NCBI GenBank assembly: GCA_025997475.1
Contig: BNUQ01000004.1
Span: 1 to 64,000 of the forward strand
Length of the DNA: 64,000 nucleotides
From: Planctomycetales bacterium
GTDB taxonomy: Bacteria > Planctomycetota > SZUA-567
Direction of reading: 5' to 3'
Every line of letters begins with the position of its first letter. Position 1 is the first letter of the stretch. Both the position numbers and the translations under genes were made by a program. The notes under the pieces are model-generated. The model was not told the DNA's origin, made no database searches, and saw nothing but the letters and a program-made list of their open reading frames with translations. This document shows positions 42,991-52,504 of the stretch, in pieces.

Positions 42991-43072
42991 GTTCGGCGGC
43001 GATTTATCGCCGTCGATTGACGCGCGGCGAAGCCGCCGCCGTAATTCAATAGCCCGCCGTTTTAACGGCGGG
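42991..43072 (+). repeat. Family G hairpin module, copy G4 (uninterrupted)
   Basis: 82 bp: GTTCGGCGGCGATTTATCGC, CGTCGATTGACGCGCGGCGA, then TAATTCAATAGCCCGCCG and CCGTTTTAACGGCGGG. The ATTCAATAGCCCGCCG join is intact. It lies about 70 bases before the end of prfA. Confidence 0.72.
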
Positions 43073-43140
43073 TCAATAAATAAGAGAATTAAGGATTTTA
43101 AGGAATGCCAAAAAACGGCTTTCAACTTTCAACTCTGAAC

Positions 43141-44208
43141 TCACATCGCTTGCTGTTTGTCGTATTCCTGCAACGCCTCGACTAATTTGTCGAGTTTGCC
43201 GGCGATGATGTCGGAGAGGGAGAAGTTGCGATTGAGCCGGTGGTCGGAACAACGGTCTTGCGGAAAGTTGTAAGTGCGAATGCGCTCGGAACGGTCGCCG
43301 CTACCGACTTGCTCGCGCCGCTCTTTGGCGCGCGCCGCTTCCTCTTCCCGTTTTTTCATTTCGCTCAATCGCGCGCGCAACACCCGCATCGCCTTGCTTT
43401 TGTTTTTGTTTTGGCTTTTTTCGTCGCCGACGTGGACGATTAAGCCGGTCGGGATATGCAAAATACGAATGGCGCTTTCGGTTTTATTGACGTTCTGCCC
43501 GCCCGGTCCGGTGGATTTGATGGTTTCGATGCGCAAGTCCTGCGGCTTGATTTCGATTTCGTATTCTTCGACTTCCGGCAACACCGCCACCGTCGCCGCC
43601 GAGGTGTGAATCCGTCCCTGATTTTCCGTTTCGGGAACGCGCTGGACACGATGTCCGCCGCCTTCGTATTTCAAGGCGCTGAACGCGCCCGCGCCCTGCA
43701 CCGACACCACGACTTCTTTGATGCCGCCCTGCTCGCTGGGACTGAGCGAGACCTCTTCGACTTTCCAGCCGCGCGAACCGGCGTAATTCATATACATTCG
43801 CAGTAAATCGCCGGCGAACAGCGCGGCTTCTTCGCCGCCGGTGCCGGCGCGGATTTCCACCATCACATTGCGGTTGTCCTCGGCGGTTTTGCCGAAAATC
43901 ATTTCGTTGAGTTCGGCTTCGGCGGCGGCGACGACCGGCGCGAGCGCGGCGATTTCGTCTTTGGCGAGTTGCCGCATTTCGGCGTCCTCGGCGGGATTCT
44001 CGGCGATTTCGTGATTGTCCGCGGCGGCGGCGAGTAGTTTTTGATAGGCGCGATATTTTTCCATCGCCTCGCGCAACGTGCCGTATTCGCGCAACACGTC
44101 GGGATAATTCGGCGACAACGCGCCATCGGCGGAGTTGACCGTTTGTTCCAATTCGACGAACCGCGCGAGCCGGTCGTTTAATTTTGTCGTGATGAGTTCG
44201 GGGAGCAC
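43141..44208 (-). CDS. prfA: Peptide chain release factor 1
   Basis: 355 residues, class I release factor for UAA and UAG. The GGQ motif that triggers peptidyl-tRNA hydrolysis is in TGPGGQNVNKTESA. The stop-reading PxT tripeptide in RVPETENQGRIHTSA is PET rather than the PAT of Escherichia coli, and there is no SPF, so this is RF1 and not RF2. The start is GTG at 44208 (VLPELITTKLNDRL), with AAGGA six bases upstream; a reading 29 codons longer to 44295 is a translation of the E5 heptads. The gene is not next to hemK or hemA here. It lies in a run of minus-strand genes. Confidence 0.97.
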   Translation of the reverse strand: MLPELITTKLNDRLARFVELEQTVNSADGALSPNYPDVLREYGTLREAMEKYRAYQKLLAAAADNHEIAENPAEDAEMRQLAKDEIAALAPVVAAAEAELNEMIFGKTAEDNRNVMVEIRAGTGGEEAALFAGDLLRMYMNYAGSRGWKVEEVSLSPSEQGGIKEVVVSVQGAGAFSALKYEGGGHRVQRVPETENQGRIHTSAATVAVLPEVEEYEIEIKPQDLRIETIKSTGPGGQNVNKTESAIRILHIPTGLIVHVGDEKSQNKNKSKAMRVLRARLSEMKKREEEAARAKERREQVGSGDRSERIRTYNFPQDRCSDHRLNRNFSLSDIIAGKLDKLVEALQEYDKQQAM

Positions 44209-44220
44209 TGCGTTCCTTTC

Positions 44221-44340
44221 AGAGTTTAGAGTTAAGAGTTTAGAGTTCGGCAGTGGAGTTATTTTTATGACGCGCGAAGCGCGACCTTTGCTCAACTTTC
44301 AACTCTCAACTCTCAACTTTCAACTTTCAACTCTAAACTC
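44221..44340. repeat. Family E inverted heptad element, copy E5
   Basis: AGAGTTTAGAGTTAAGAG on the left, core GGAGTTATTTTTATGACGCG and CGCGAAGCGCGACC, then TCAACTTTCAACTCTCAACT-type units on the right. The right array reaches the stop codon of the third hybrid kinase, whose TAG is made of its last bases. Confidence 0.85.
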
Positions 44341-47300
44341 TATTTCAAGTATTGCACCAGCGCGCGCGCGAGGATGCTCGACTCGACCGGTTTGGCGATG
44401 TGCGCGTTCATCCCGCTGGCGAGGGATTTTTGCACGTCGTCGTCGTAGGCGTTGGCGCTCACCGCCACAATCGGCAACGTTTTCGCGTCGGCGCGCGGGA
44501 GCGACCGGATTGCCCGCGTCGCCGCGTAACCGTCCATCGTCGGCATCCGAATATCCATAAAAATTATGTCGTAATAGCCGTCCGGCGCGGCGCAGAACAT
44601 TTTGAGCGCTTGGTCGCCGTCGTTCGCCTCCTCCACCGTCATCCCCGTTTCTTCCAACATCGCAATCATCACGAGGCGGTTCACTTCGATATCGTCCACC
44701 ATCAACGCGCGTTTGTCGGCGAAGATGCCGGTTACGTCCACCTCCGCGGCGAGCGCGGACACCGCCTGTTCGTCGATGTCGAGCCACAAGGTAAAATAAA
44801 ATTCACTGCCCGCCGCCGGCGCGCTCGTAACTTTAATTTCGCCGCCGAACAGATTGACGACCTTTTGCGCCAGCGCCAAGCCGATGCCGATGCCTTTGGC
44901 GTGCTCGCGCCCTTCGCGGTCGCCGGATTCAAATTCGTTAAACAGCGACGCCATCGCTTCCGGCGCAATGCCGACGCCGGTGTCGCGGACGCTGAAACGG
45001 ACTTGCAATCGCCGCTCGTCCCGCGCCGTTTGCTCAATCTGCAATTGCACCGCGCCCCGCTCGGTGAACTTGACCGCGTTGCTTAACAAACTCATCAGCA
45101 CCTGCCGCAGGCGCAAGCCGTCGAACTTCAACGGCGCGGCCAACTCGCCGACCGTCGCCGTAAAAGACAATTGTTTGGCGAGACATTTCGGCTCGATGAT
45201 ATTGATTAAAATTTGCGCGAAGTCCGCCATCTTCACCGGCGCCGCCTGCAACTGCAACGTGCCGTTTTCGATTTTCGCCAAATCCAAAATGTCGTTCAAC
45301 ATTCGCAACAAATGCCGCGCCGCCTTTTTGATTTCGACGAGGTCGTCCCGCAATTTCTGCCCCGCGCCGGCGGCGGGCATTTTTTCGACGCACAGTTCCA
45401 TCGGGCGCGTCATCCCGATAATCGCGTTGAGCGGCGTGCGGATTTCGTGGCTCATCATCCGCAAAAATTCGCTCTTGTGAGCGCTGGCGCGATTGGCGTC
45501 GTCCACCGCTTTTTTAAGCGCCAGATTCTTTTTCGTGATTTCCGTCACGTCAATCGAAGTAATGATATAGCCGACGCGACTGCCGTCCTTTTCCAGCACG
45601 TAATCGGCAAGACCGCGGTAATAGGAGTCGGTGTCCCGGTAATACATCGGCTTCGCCTCGCTCCCGTGCCGCAACGCCGTTATCGGGCAATACTCCGAAT
45701 GATACGGATACATACTGACTTTGGCGTAGGATTGCATCCGCGCTTGATTCAGCGTCATTTTTATCAGTTTCAGGCAGATGTCGTTGACGTAGATGACGCG
45801 CAACTGACTGTCGGTGATGACCAGCGGCATATTGACGTTGTTGACGATGTTGTCCGCCATATCGTCGAAGCAATCCGCCAACAGCCCGAACTCGTCTTTG
45901 ACGGGCGAGCGGAAGCGGAAATAGCGCTCGCCGGCGCGGAAGCGAGAAATGCCGTTAATCAAATGCGCCAACCGCTTGGTCAAGAACGACGCCATCCAAA
46001 TCGCGACGCCGATAACCAACGCGATTAAAATGAACGTCGAAACGGACATCTGCCAAATGGTGTCGCGCAGATTGTCGTTAATCGCCTTCTGCAACAAGTT
46101 GCCCATCGCGACGACCGGCTGTTGGAAATCGTCCAATCCCGCGCCAATCGCGACAAAGCCGAAGCCGCGCCGGTTGCCCTGCACTTCGGGACTGTATTGT
46201 CCGGTGTAATAGGGAATGGCGGCGGCGGTCGTCAATTTATACAAGCCGCTCCATAAAATATAAAACGAGCCGGAGCCGCCGTCGCGGGTCAAGTCCATCC
46301 AACCGGTGCATTGCGGCGCGTTGTTCAGATAGCGTCCGTCCAAACCGACCAAGCCGAGCGCGGTCAATTCCGCCGCCGGACGTTTGGTGCGCGACTGAAA
46401 CGCCGGCGAATTTTTATCGCCGGTCCACGGCTGATAGTCGGGCAACGCGGCGATGTAATCCTGCCAGTCGGCGCGGTCGTAGCCCTTGTCCAACATCTCG
46501 CGATACATCGACGCTTCGAGCCACGGCGTTTCCGGCTTGCCGGTGTCGGGGTTGAAGCCGTAAATCGAATGGTGGCGCGGGTGGACGATACTGCGGCACC
46601 GATAATCCCAAATGAAAGCGTAGTTGCCCTCGAAAGCGTCGGACATTTCGGTGTAGCGCTCGCGGAGCGGGTGCAGGTGGTCGATGCGTTCGCTGATATG
46701 GTCGGCGTTCAACGCCAACGACATATAGCCGACGACCTCGTTGGCGGAATTCGTTACCGGCGTTACCCAGCGGACAATGCCCTCGAAGCGGCGACCGTTC
46801 GGGTTTTCGCGTCCGGCGAACGCTTCGTTTTCCGGGTCGAAGCGGATATTTTTCAAGTCATAGACGAGTTCCCGCAAGTCGCCGTAGGTCTGTAAATCCG
46901 CCGCCGCTTGCGCAATCGTAATGCCGGATTGCGGCAGTTCTTTCTGCCAGCGTTCGAGCGCCGCGATGGACTCTTGATGCGCGTCGGCGCCGACGGCGGT
47001 GTCGGCGGCGGCGCGCAACTGCGTCAGGCGACCGGCGAGCATTTTCAGCGCGACGCGCTTGGGCGTGTACATTCCGACAAAATGCGACGGCACATACGCG
47101 CCGATGACGTCGGAAACATAAATGCCGTCCGCGCCTAATTTCGGCAATTCGCGCCAAAAGTCCTCCGCCCCCAAATAGGTGTTGGCGCGGTTGGCGACGT
47201 TGACCAATTCCGGGTTGAGCGGGTGATATTTTTTCGTCGAATGGGGCGACACATATTTGACGAGTTGGTTGCCGCGTAAATCAATGAACGCGATTTCGTC

Positions 47301-47921
47301 CCACAGCGGCGCGATGATTTTGTTGGTCCGGTCGTTCATAAAATCGCTCGGCGCGCGGTGATGAAAACCGGTTCCGTCGATTTCATCGTCGTTTTCGGCA
47401 TTGGTCGAAACGTTCGCCTCGGGCGCGAACGCGGCGGGACGCGGCGGTTGCCAATGCATTCCGTCGGGCGACAACACCCATTTTTCGGTCGGACGCAACA
47501 GGTCGCTGACCCAACTTTCGCCGAGTTTGGCGTAAAGACCGCGCAGGCGGTCGCGGTTGGCTTCGCTGGTCAGTGGAATGCCGCTACTTAATCGGGCGAC
47601 GGCGCGGGCATCGGCGTCGCGGGCGTATAAAAAGCGGGCGACGCTGTAGGCGGCGTCGGTGGTCTGCCGCTCGATGTTTTCAACCACGCTGTTGTTGACG
47701 GCGCTCCGCGAGGTCTGCACGGCGATGACGTTGAGCAGTTTGCCGAGATTGTCGATTTGCCACCACGCGATACCGGCGAGACACAATAGCGGAACGACTT
47801 TGACCAAAAGGAAAATGATGATGAGTTTGGCGCGCAAACTGAGTTGCACCTCCGCGCTCCTCGCGTTCTCGGCAGGCGCGCCGTCCTCGGCGGTAAGGTT
47901 ATAGGGATAGATGTCGCTCAT
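44340..47921 (-). CDS. Large hybrid sensor histidine kinase with Cache/HAMP/PAS-like input
   Basis: 1193 residues. A membrane segment at about 29-52 and another near 625-648 border a very long periplasmic domain of about 570 residues, resembling a double Cache sensor (VGMYTPKRVALKMLAGR, WDYRCRSIVHPRHHSIYGF). A HAMP-like linker and a PAS-like region (ITDSQLRVIYVNDICLKL) come before the kinase core: FLRMMSHEIRTPLNAIIGM with His825, SLLSNAVKFT, SVRDTGVGI and GIGIGLALAQ. The receiver has MVDDIEVNRLVMIAMLEETG, acceptor Asp1123 in FMDIRMPTMDGYAA and Lys in AKPVE. No HPt domain. The stop codon TAG lies at the edge of E5. The ligand is unknown, and no regulator gene is adjacent. Confidence 0.92.
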   Translation of the reverse strand: MSDIYPYNLTAEDGAPAENARSAEVQLSLRAKLIIIFLLVKVVPLLCLAGIAWWQIDNLGKLLNVIAVQTSRSAVNNSVVENIERQTTDAAYSVARFLYARDADARAVARLSSGIPLTSEANRDRLRGLYAKLGESWVSDLLRPTEKWVLSPDGMHWQPPRPAAFAPEANVSTNAENDDEIDGTGFHHRAPSDFMNDRTNKIIAPLWDEIAFIDLRGNQLVKYVSPHSTKKYHPLNPELVNVANRANTYLGAEDFWRELPKLGADGIYVSDVIGAYVPSHFVGMYTPKRVALKMLAGRLTQLRAAADTAVGADAHQESIAALERWQKELPQSGITIAQAAADLQTYGDLRELVYDLKNIRFDPENEAFAGRENPNGRRFEGIVRWVTPVTNSANEVVGYMSLALNADHISERIDHLHPLRERYTEMSDAFEGNYAFIWDYRCRSIVHPRHHSIYGFNPDTGKPETPWLEASMYREMLDKGYDRADWQDYIAALPDYQPWTGDKNSPAFQSRTKRPAAELTALGLVGLDGRYLNNAPQCTGWMDLTRDGGSGSFYILWSGLYKLTTAAAIPYYTGQYSPEVQGNRRGFGFVAIGAGLDDFQQPVVAMGNLLQKAINDNLRDTIWQMSVSTFILIALVIGVAIWMASFLTKRLAHLINGISRFRAGERYFRFRSPVKDEFGLLADCFDDMADNIVNNVNMPLVITDSQLRVIYVNDICLKLIKMTLNQARMQSYAKVSMYPYHSEYCPITALRHGSEAKPMYYRDTDSYYRGLADYVLEKDGSRVGYIITSIDVTEITKKNLALKKAVDDANRASAHKSEFLRMMSHEIRTPLNAIIGMTRPMELCVEKMPAAGAGQKLRDDLVEIKKAARHLLRMLNDILDLAKIENGTLQLQAAPVKMADFAQILINIIEPKCLAKQLSFTATVGELAAPLKFDGLRLRQVLMSLLSNAVKFTERGAVQLQIEQTARDERRLQVRFSVRDTGVGIAPEAMASLFNEFESGDREGREHAKGIGIGLALAQKVVNLFGGEIKVTSAPAAGSEFYFTLWLDIDEQAVSALAAEVDVTGIFADKRALMVDDIEVNRLVMIAMLEETGMTVEEANDGDQALKMFCAAPDGYYDIIFMDIRMPTMDGYAATRAIRSLPRADAKTLPIVAVSANAYDDDVQKSLASGMNAHIAKPVESSILARALVQYLK

Positions 47922-48217
47922 CGCTGCTTATCCGACCTGCGGTGGGAGTGGGCAAACTTCTCCGCCACTGCCCCCTGCTCACTAAACGCTGTGAATTGTG
48001 AGATTTATTACCAATTGCCCGTTTATTACAAGAGGCGAGCGAGAATTTACGGAGGGATTCTCGCGTCAAATTGCGACGGCGCCGGATTGCGCGACAGCAC
48101 CGGATTGCGGTGGCTTTATTCAATTCATTCTTTTTCCGTGTTCTCCGTTCCTCCGTAAGAAAAAGAGTGGGGGAAACAACTCTAAATTCTTCATTCGTAA
48201 TTGTTAATTGTTAATTG
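47922..48217. other. Intergenic region between a kinase start and the mfd end
   Basis: About 300 bases. Bases 48197-48218 are AATTGTTAATTGTTAATTG heptads next to the mfd stop codon. GGTGGCTTTATTCAATTCA at about 48107 recalls the family C end. GCGACGGCGCCGGATTGCGC and GACAGCACCGGATTGCGG form a short direct duplication. No gene is credible here. Confidence 0.4.
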
Positions 48218-51200
48218 TTACCCGCCCTCCTGCACCCCCGGCAAAATCTGGATTACGCCGCCGCCGTCCGCCGCCGCGGATAGCGCCGCGAGCGTTTCGC
48301 GCTCGTCGGAGCGAAGCGTCAGCGCCACCGTTTCGGCTTCGGCGCCATCGGCTTTACCGCCGCCGGCGAAACCGGTGTAGCGGCAAAAATAGCGTTTCCC
48401 GCCCGCGATAAGCGTTACCGGTCCGAACGCCCGCGGGTCGAAGTCGTCCCGCGCCACCGTCGCCGTCGCCACGCCTAATTCCCTTTCGACGGAGAGTGCC
48501 CGCACCGTCGCCGCCGCCGCTAACGCCGCCGCGACGGGCGCGTGATAACTTTGTTTCCGCAAGCCCGCCGCCAATTGTTGCACCTCGGCGGTCGGCACGC
48601 TAAACGCGGGCGCGACGCGACCGACCGGCGGCGACAACGATAAAATCGGCGGCGGCGGCGGCGGCGCGAAACCGGCGGGAAGACCGCCGGCAGAATCCGC
48701 GTCCGCGGCTTCGTTAAATTGCGCGGCGAGCAATTGCGCGTCCGTTTCAAGCGCCGTCAAAATCCGTCCCGCCGCGTCCACGAAATTTTCCTGCGGATTG
48801 AGCAACGCCACGCGCCAGCGGCGCTCGCGAAGCGGCGTTACTTTCCGTCCGCTGAATTGCAATTTGGCGATTTCGTCGTTGCCGCCCGCCGCCGTCAAAC
48901 CGACCACCACCGCGTCGTCGAGCCGCCCCAAATAATTGACGTTGACCGCCCGCGCCCGTCCGCGCAATTTTTGGTCGGCGAACAACGCCCGCGCCGCGGC
49001 GGGAATTTCGCCGTAACGGTCGCGTAAATAATTCTCCGCCCGCGCCAATTCCGCGTCCGTGTCCGCCGCGTTTAACTTGCGATAAAAATCCACGCGCTGT
49101 TCCGGCGAGGCGAGATAATCCGTCGGCAGATACGCCGCCGCGCCCAAATCCAACTCGACCGGCTCGCTTTCCCGCTCGGCGTCGCCGCGCAACTCCGCCA
49201 CCGATTTTTCGAGCAGGCGGCAATACAATTCAAAGCCGACGACGTTGATATGCCCCGACTGCTCGCTTCCTAAAATGTTGCCGGCGCCGCGAATTTCGAG
49301 GTCGCGCATCGCAATCCGAAAACCGGCGCCCAGTTCCGAATACTCTTCGAGCGCCTGCAACCGTTGCCGCGCCTCCGGCGTCGCCGGTCGTTGCGCCGGC
49401 AATAAAAAATACGCATACGCCTGATATTTGTAGCGCCCGACGCGCCCGCGCAACTGGTGCAATTGCCCCAAGCCGAAATGGTCGGCGTCGTTGACCAGAA
49501 GCGTGTTGACCGTCGGAATATCGACGCCCGCCTCGATGATGGTAGTGCAAATCAGCACGTCGCTTTCCCGCGCCAAAAACGCGCTCATCGCCGCATACAA
49601 TTGCCGTTCGTCCATCTGTCCGTGCGCCACCGTGAAACGCGCTTCGGGGACGAGCGCCCGCAATTTGTCCGCCCACGCTTGAATGTTGTGGACGCGGTTA
49701 TGCAAAAAAAATGTTTGTCCGCCCCGCGCCAGTTCGCGCAAAATCACCCGCCGGATTAACTCGTCGTGGGCGCGCGTAACCTCCGTCCGAATCGCCTGCC
49801 GCTCGGTCGGCGGCGTCGTTAAATTGGAAATGTCGCGCAATTTCAGCATCGCCAAATTCAGCGTGCGCGGAATCGGCGTCGCCGTCATCGTCAACACATC
49901 GACGCTCGTCCGCCATTTTTTCAGCCGCTCTTTTTGCTCCACGCCGAAACGTTGCTCCTCGTCAATCACCGCCAAGCCGAGATTCTTAAACTCCACGTCG
50001 GCGGAAAGCAGGCGATGCGTGCCGATGATGATGTCCACTTTGCCGGCGCGCAAATCGGCGAGCGTCTGCCGCAAATCGCCGGTTTCGCTGAACCGCGACA
50101 CGCCTTCGACGCGCACCGGATAATCCGCGAGGCGCTCGCGAAAGGTGCGAAAATGCTGTTCCGCCAAAATCGTCGTCGGCACCAACACCGCGACCTGATA
50201 GCCGCCGCGCACGGCTTTGAACGCCGCCCGCAACGCGACCTCGGTTTTGCCGAAACCGACGTCGCCGCACAACAATCTATCCATCGGCGTCGTCTTCTCT
50301 TGGTCGGCTTTGACCTCGCTAATTGCCGCCAATTGGTCGGGCGTTTCTTCATACGGAAACGCCGCGTCGAATTCTTTTTGCAGAGTGTCGTCGGCGGGCA
50401 TCGCGACGCCGGGTTGCGCCGCCCGCGCCGCCTGCAAGCGCAATAAATCCTGCGCGAGGTCTTTCGTCGCCGCCGCCGCCGCTTCTTTGCGCCGCGCCCA
50501 TTGTCCGCCGCCGAGTTTCGACAACGGCGGGCGTCCCGCGCCGCCGCCGATATAACGTTGCACCAACTCGATATGCGACAGCGGCACATACAAATTCGCG
50601 TCGTCGGCAAAACGGAGTTTGAGAAAATCCTGCGTCGTGCCGTCGTGCGTCAGGGTTTCGACGCCTTCGTAAAGCGCGATGCCGTGCGCGATATGCACGA
50701 CGTAATCGCCGCCCCGCAAATCGGTGAAGGCGCTAATCGGCGAGGTCTTTTTTTTCGCCGGCGGACGGCGCAACGCCACGCGCCCCAAAATTTCCTGCTC
50801 GGTAACGAAGGCGTATTTCTCCGCCGCGCAGACAAAACCGGCGGACAAAAAACCGACGGCGAATTGCATTGACGCGGACAGCGCCGGTTGTTTTTCGCCG
50901 ACCAATTCGCGAAACCGCTTGCCGGCGGCAAGGTTATGACTGACGGCGGTGATGACTATTCCCCGCGCGGACAGCCGCGTCAGTTCGGCGAGCGCGACTT
51001 CTAAATTATGCTCAATGCGGGCTAAACCGGCGCAGGGCAACGCGAGTAAAACCGCGGTGTCAGCCAACGGCAAACCGGCGTCGCGATACGCGGCAAGCAA
51101 GACCTCTTTTTCGCCGACGGCAAATTCGGGAATGATTAGCAACGGCTGGGCGGTCAGACGCGCGAAAATTTCCGGCGGCGAATAGAGCGGCGACGGCGCG

Positions 51201-52009
51201 GTAAAACCGGAATGATACAGCGCCGCCGCCCCCGCGACTTTTTCCGGCGCGACGATTAACACGGCGGTCGCGGCGGTCAAATAATCGGTCAGCCGGCAAG
51301 CGTGATGCGCCGCGTTGGCGAAGCGGTCGCGCGTGATGTCGATGACGGTCAGCGCCGCGTCCGTCGGCGCCGCGCCGGTTTGCGTCGCCGGGTCGAAATA
51401 ACGCGCGGTCTCGACGACATCGCCGAAAAATTCCAGCCGGAGGGGACGCTCGGCGAAAAACGGAAAGACATCGACAATGCCGCCGCGCCGCGCGTATTCG
51501 CCGGGCAGTTCGACGGCTTCGACGTTGACGAAACCGGCGGCTTGCAGACGCGCGGTCAACGTCAGCGGCGTAATTTCGTCGCCGGCGGCGATAGTCATTT
51601 TGCCTTGTTCAAGTTGTTCCGGCGGCAACGCGGGTTGAAGCAACGCCGCCGCCGTCGTAACGAGCAACAGCGGCGCGGCGGAAGCGAGCGCGCGAAGCGT
51701 GTTTAATCGCTGTTGCGCGATGTCGAGGTCGGGATTTTCGGTTTCGCCGGGGAGCGACTCGTAGGGCGGAAACAACAAGGCGGGCGCGCCCCAATAAGCG
51801 CAATCGGCGGCGAGCGCTTCGGCTTCTTCCGGCGTGGCGGCGATTAACCAGAGCCGCTCGGACCACGCGGCGGAAAAATCGGCGGCGAATTTGCCGCCGG
51901 CGCCGCCGGCGGCGTTGTTGACGACAACCGGCTTGCCCGCCCGCAACGCCGCCGCCGCGTCCGCGGCGCCCGCAAACGGCGGAATGGATTGGCGAGCGCG
52001 TTTTTTCAT
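48218..52009 (-). CDS. mfd: Transcription-repair coupling factor
   Basis: 1263 residues, normal for Mfd, the ATP-driven translocase that removes stalled RNA polymerase and recruits UvrA. The N-terminal UvrB-like module holds LLFPPYESLPGETENPD. The polymerase-binding module includes GDYVVHIAHGIALYEGVETL and YVPLSHIELVQRYIGG. The helicase part has the Walker A LCGDVGFGKTEVALRAAF, DEEQ in AVIDEEQRFGVEQKERL, TATPIPRTL and the RecG-like TRG region (GRVGRYKYQAYAYFL). The C-terminal TRCF domain follows. It lies 16 bases after an AhpD-like gene in the same direction, so the two may be cotranscribed, although their functions are not known to be linked. Confidence 0.97.
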   Translation of the reverse strand: MKKRARQSIPPFAGAADAAAALRAGKPVVVNNAAGGAGGKFAADFSAAWSERLWLIAATPEEAEALAADCAYWGAPALLFPPYESLPGETENPDLDIAQQRLNTLRALASAAPLLLVTTAAALLQPALPPEQLEQGKMTIAAGDEITPLTLTARLQAAGFVNVEAVELPGEYARRGGIVDVFPFFAERPLRLEFFGDVVETARYFDPATQTGAAPTDAALTVIDITRDRFANAAHHACRLTDYLTAATAVLIVAPEKVAGAAALYHSGFTAPSPLYSPPEIFARLTAQPLLIIPEFAVGEKEVLLAAYRDAGLPLADTAVLLALPCAGLARIEHNLEVALAELTRLSARGIVITAVSHNLAAGKRFRELVGEKQPALSASMQFAVGFLSAGFVCAAEKYAFVTEQEILGRVALRRPPAKKKTSPISAFTDLRGGDYVVHIAHGIALYEGVETLTHDGTTQDFLKLRFADDANLYVPLSHIELVQRYIGGGAGRPPLSKLGGGQWARRKEAAAAATKDLAQDLLRLQAARAAQPGVAMPADDTLQKEFDAAFPYEETPDQLAAISEVKADQEKTTPMDRLLCGDVGFGKTEVALRAAFKAVRGGYQVAVLVPTTILAEQHFRTFRERLADYPVRVEGVSRFSETGDLRQTLADLRAGKVDIIIGTHRLLSADVEFKNLGLAVIDEEQRFGVEQKERLKKWRTSVDVLTMTATPIPRTLNLAMLKLRDISNLTTPPTERQAIRTEVTRAHDELIRRVILRELARGGQTFFLHNRVHNIQAWADKLRALVPEARFTVAHGQMDERQLYAAMSAFLARESDVLICTTIIEAGVDIPTVNTLLVNDADHFGLGQLHQLRGRVGRYKYQAYAYFLLPAQRPATPEARQRLQALEEYSELGAGFRIAMRDLEIRGAGNILGSEQSGHINVVGFELYCRLLEKSVAELRGDAERESEPVELDLGAAAYLPTDYLASPEQRVDFYRKLNAADTDAELARAENYLRDRYGEIPAAARALFADQKLRGRARAVNVNYLGRLDDAVVVGLTAAGGNDEIAKLQFSGRKVTPLRERRWRVALLNPQENFVDAAGRILTALETDAQLLAAQFNEAADADSAGGLPAGFAPPPPPPILSLSPPVGRVAPAFSVPTAEVQQLAAGLRKQSYHAPVAAALAAAATVRALSVERELGVATATVARDDFDPRAFGPVTLIAGGKRYFCRYTGFAGGGKADGAEAETVALTLRSDERETLAALSAAADGGGVIQILPGVQEGG

Positions 52010-52025
52010 TGGAACTTTTTCCGGT

Positions 52026-52403
52026 TTATTCCGCCTTCAAATCGTGCGTGAGGTCGAGCGCGTCGTTGAATTTGTTGAACGCGCTCATCATCGCGGCGAC
52101 TTCAATCGCGGCGGTGATTTCTTCGTCGGTGATGCCAATCCCCTTCGCGGCGGCGCGGTGGGCGTCAACGCAATAACCGCAACCGTTGACCGCGCTGACG
52201 GCGATGGCAATCAATTCTTTGGTTTTCGGGTCAAGTCCCGCGCCAGCTTTTTTCGCCAAGTTCAGCATCGCTTCGAGAAAATCGCCGTTGCGTCCCATCG
52301 CTTGAAACACCTCCGGCACAAAACCCTTGTGCTTCGCCAGACCCTGCTGAATCTTCACCGCTTTCTCATCGCCCGTCTGATTGTAAAGTTTGACCGTAGC
52401 CAT
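52026..52403 (-). CDS. Carboxymuconolactone decarboxylase/AhpD-like protein
   Basis: 125 residues. The core motif NGCGYCVDAHRAAAKGIGIT has the paired Cys (Cys-X2-Cys) and downstream His that define AhpD-like disulfide reductase proteins of the CMD family. This suggests a peroxidase or redox-partner role, with substrate unknown. AAGGAG lies eight bases before the ATG, a strong ribosome site. It is 16 bases upstream of mfd. The rest is helical (GDFLEAMLNLAKKAGAGLDP). Confidence 0.9.
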   Translation of the reverse strand: MATVKLYNQTGDEKAVKIQQGLAKHKGFVPEVFQAMGRNGDFLEAMLNLAKKAGAGLDPKTKELIAIAVSAVNGCGYCVDAHRAAAKGIGITDEEITAAIEVAAMMSAFNKFNDALDLTHDLKAE

Positions 52404-52433
52404 CGTTTTCTCCTTGGGGGTTGGTGGTGGAAA

Positions 52434-52470
52434 AACAATTAAAAATTAAGAATTAAGAATTAAGAATTGC
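52434..52470. repeat. Short A+T heptad array
   Basis: ACAATTAAAAATTAAGAATT and AAGAATTAAGAATTGC. It lies in the divergent gap between the AhpD-like gene and the nucleotidase gene. The heptamer is AATTAAG. Confidence 0.55.
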
Positions 52471-52504
52471 GGTTTTTGATTATCCGAAAATTATGGAGTA
52501 GGCA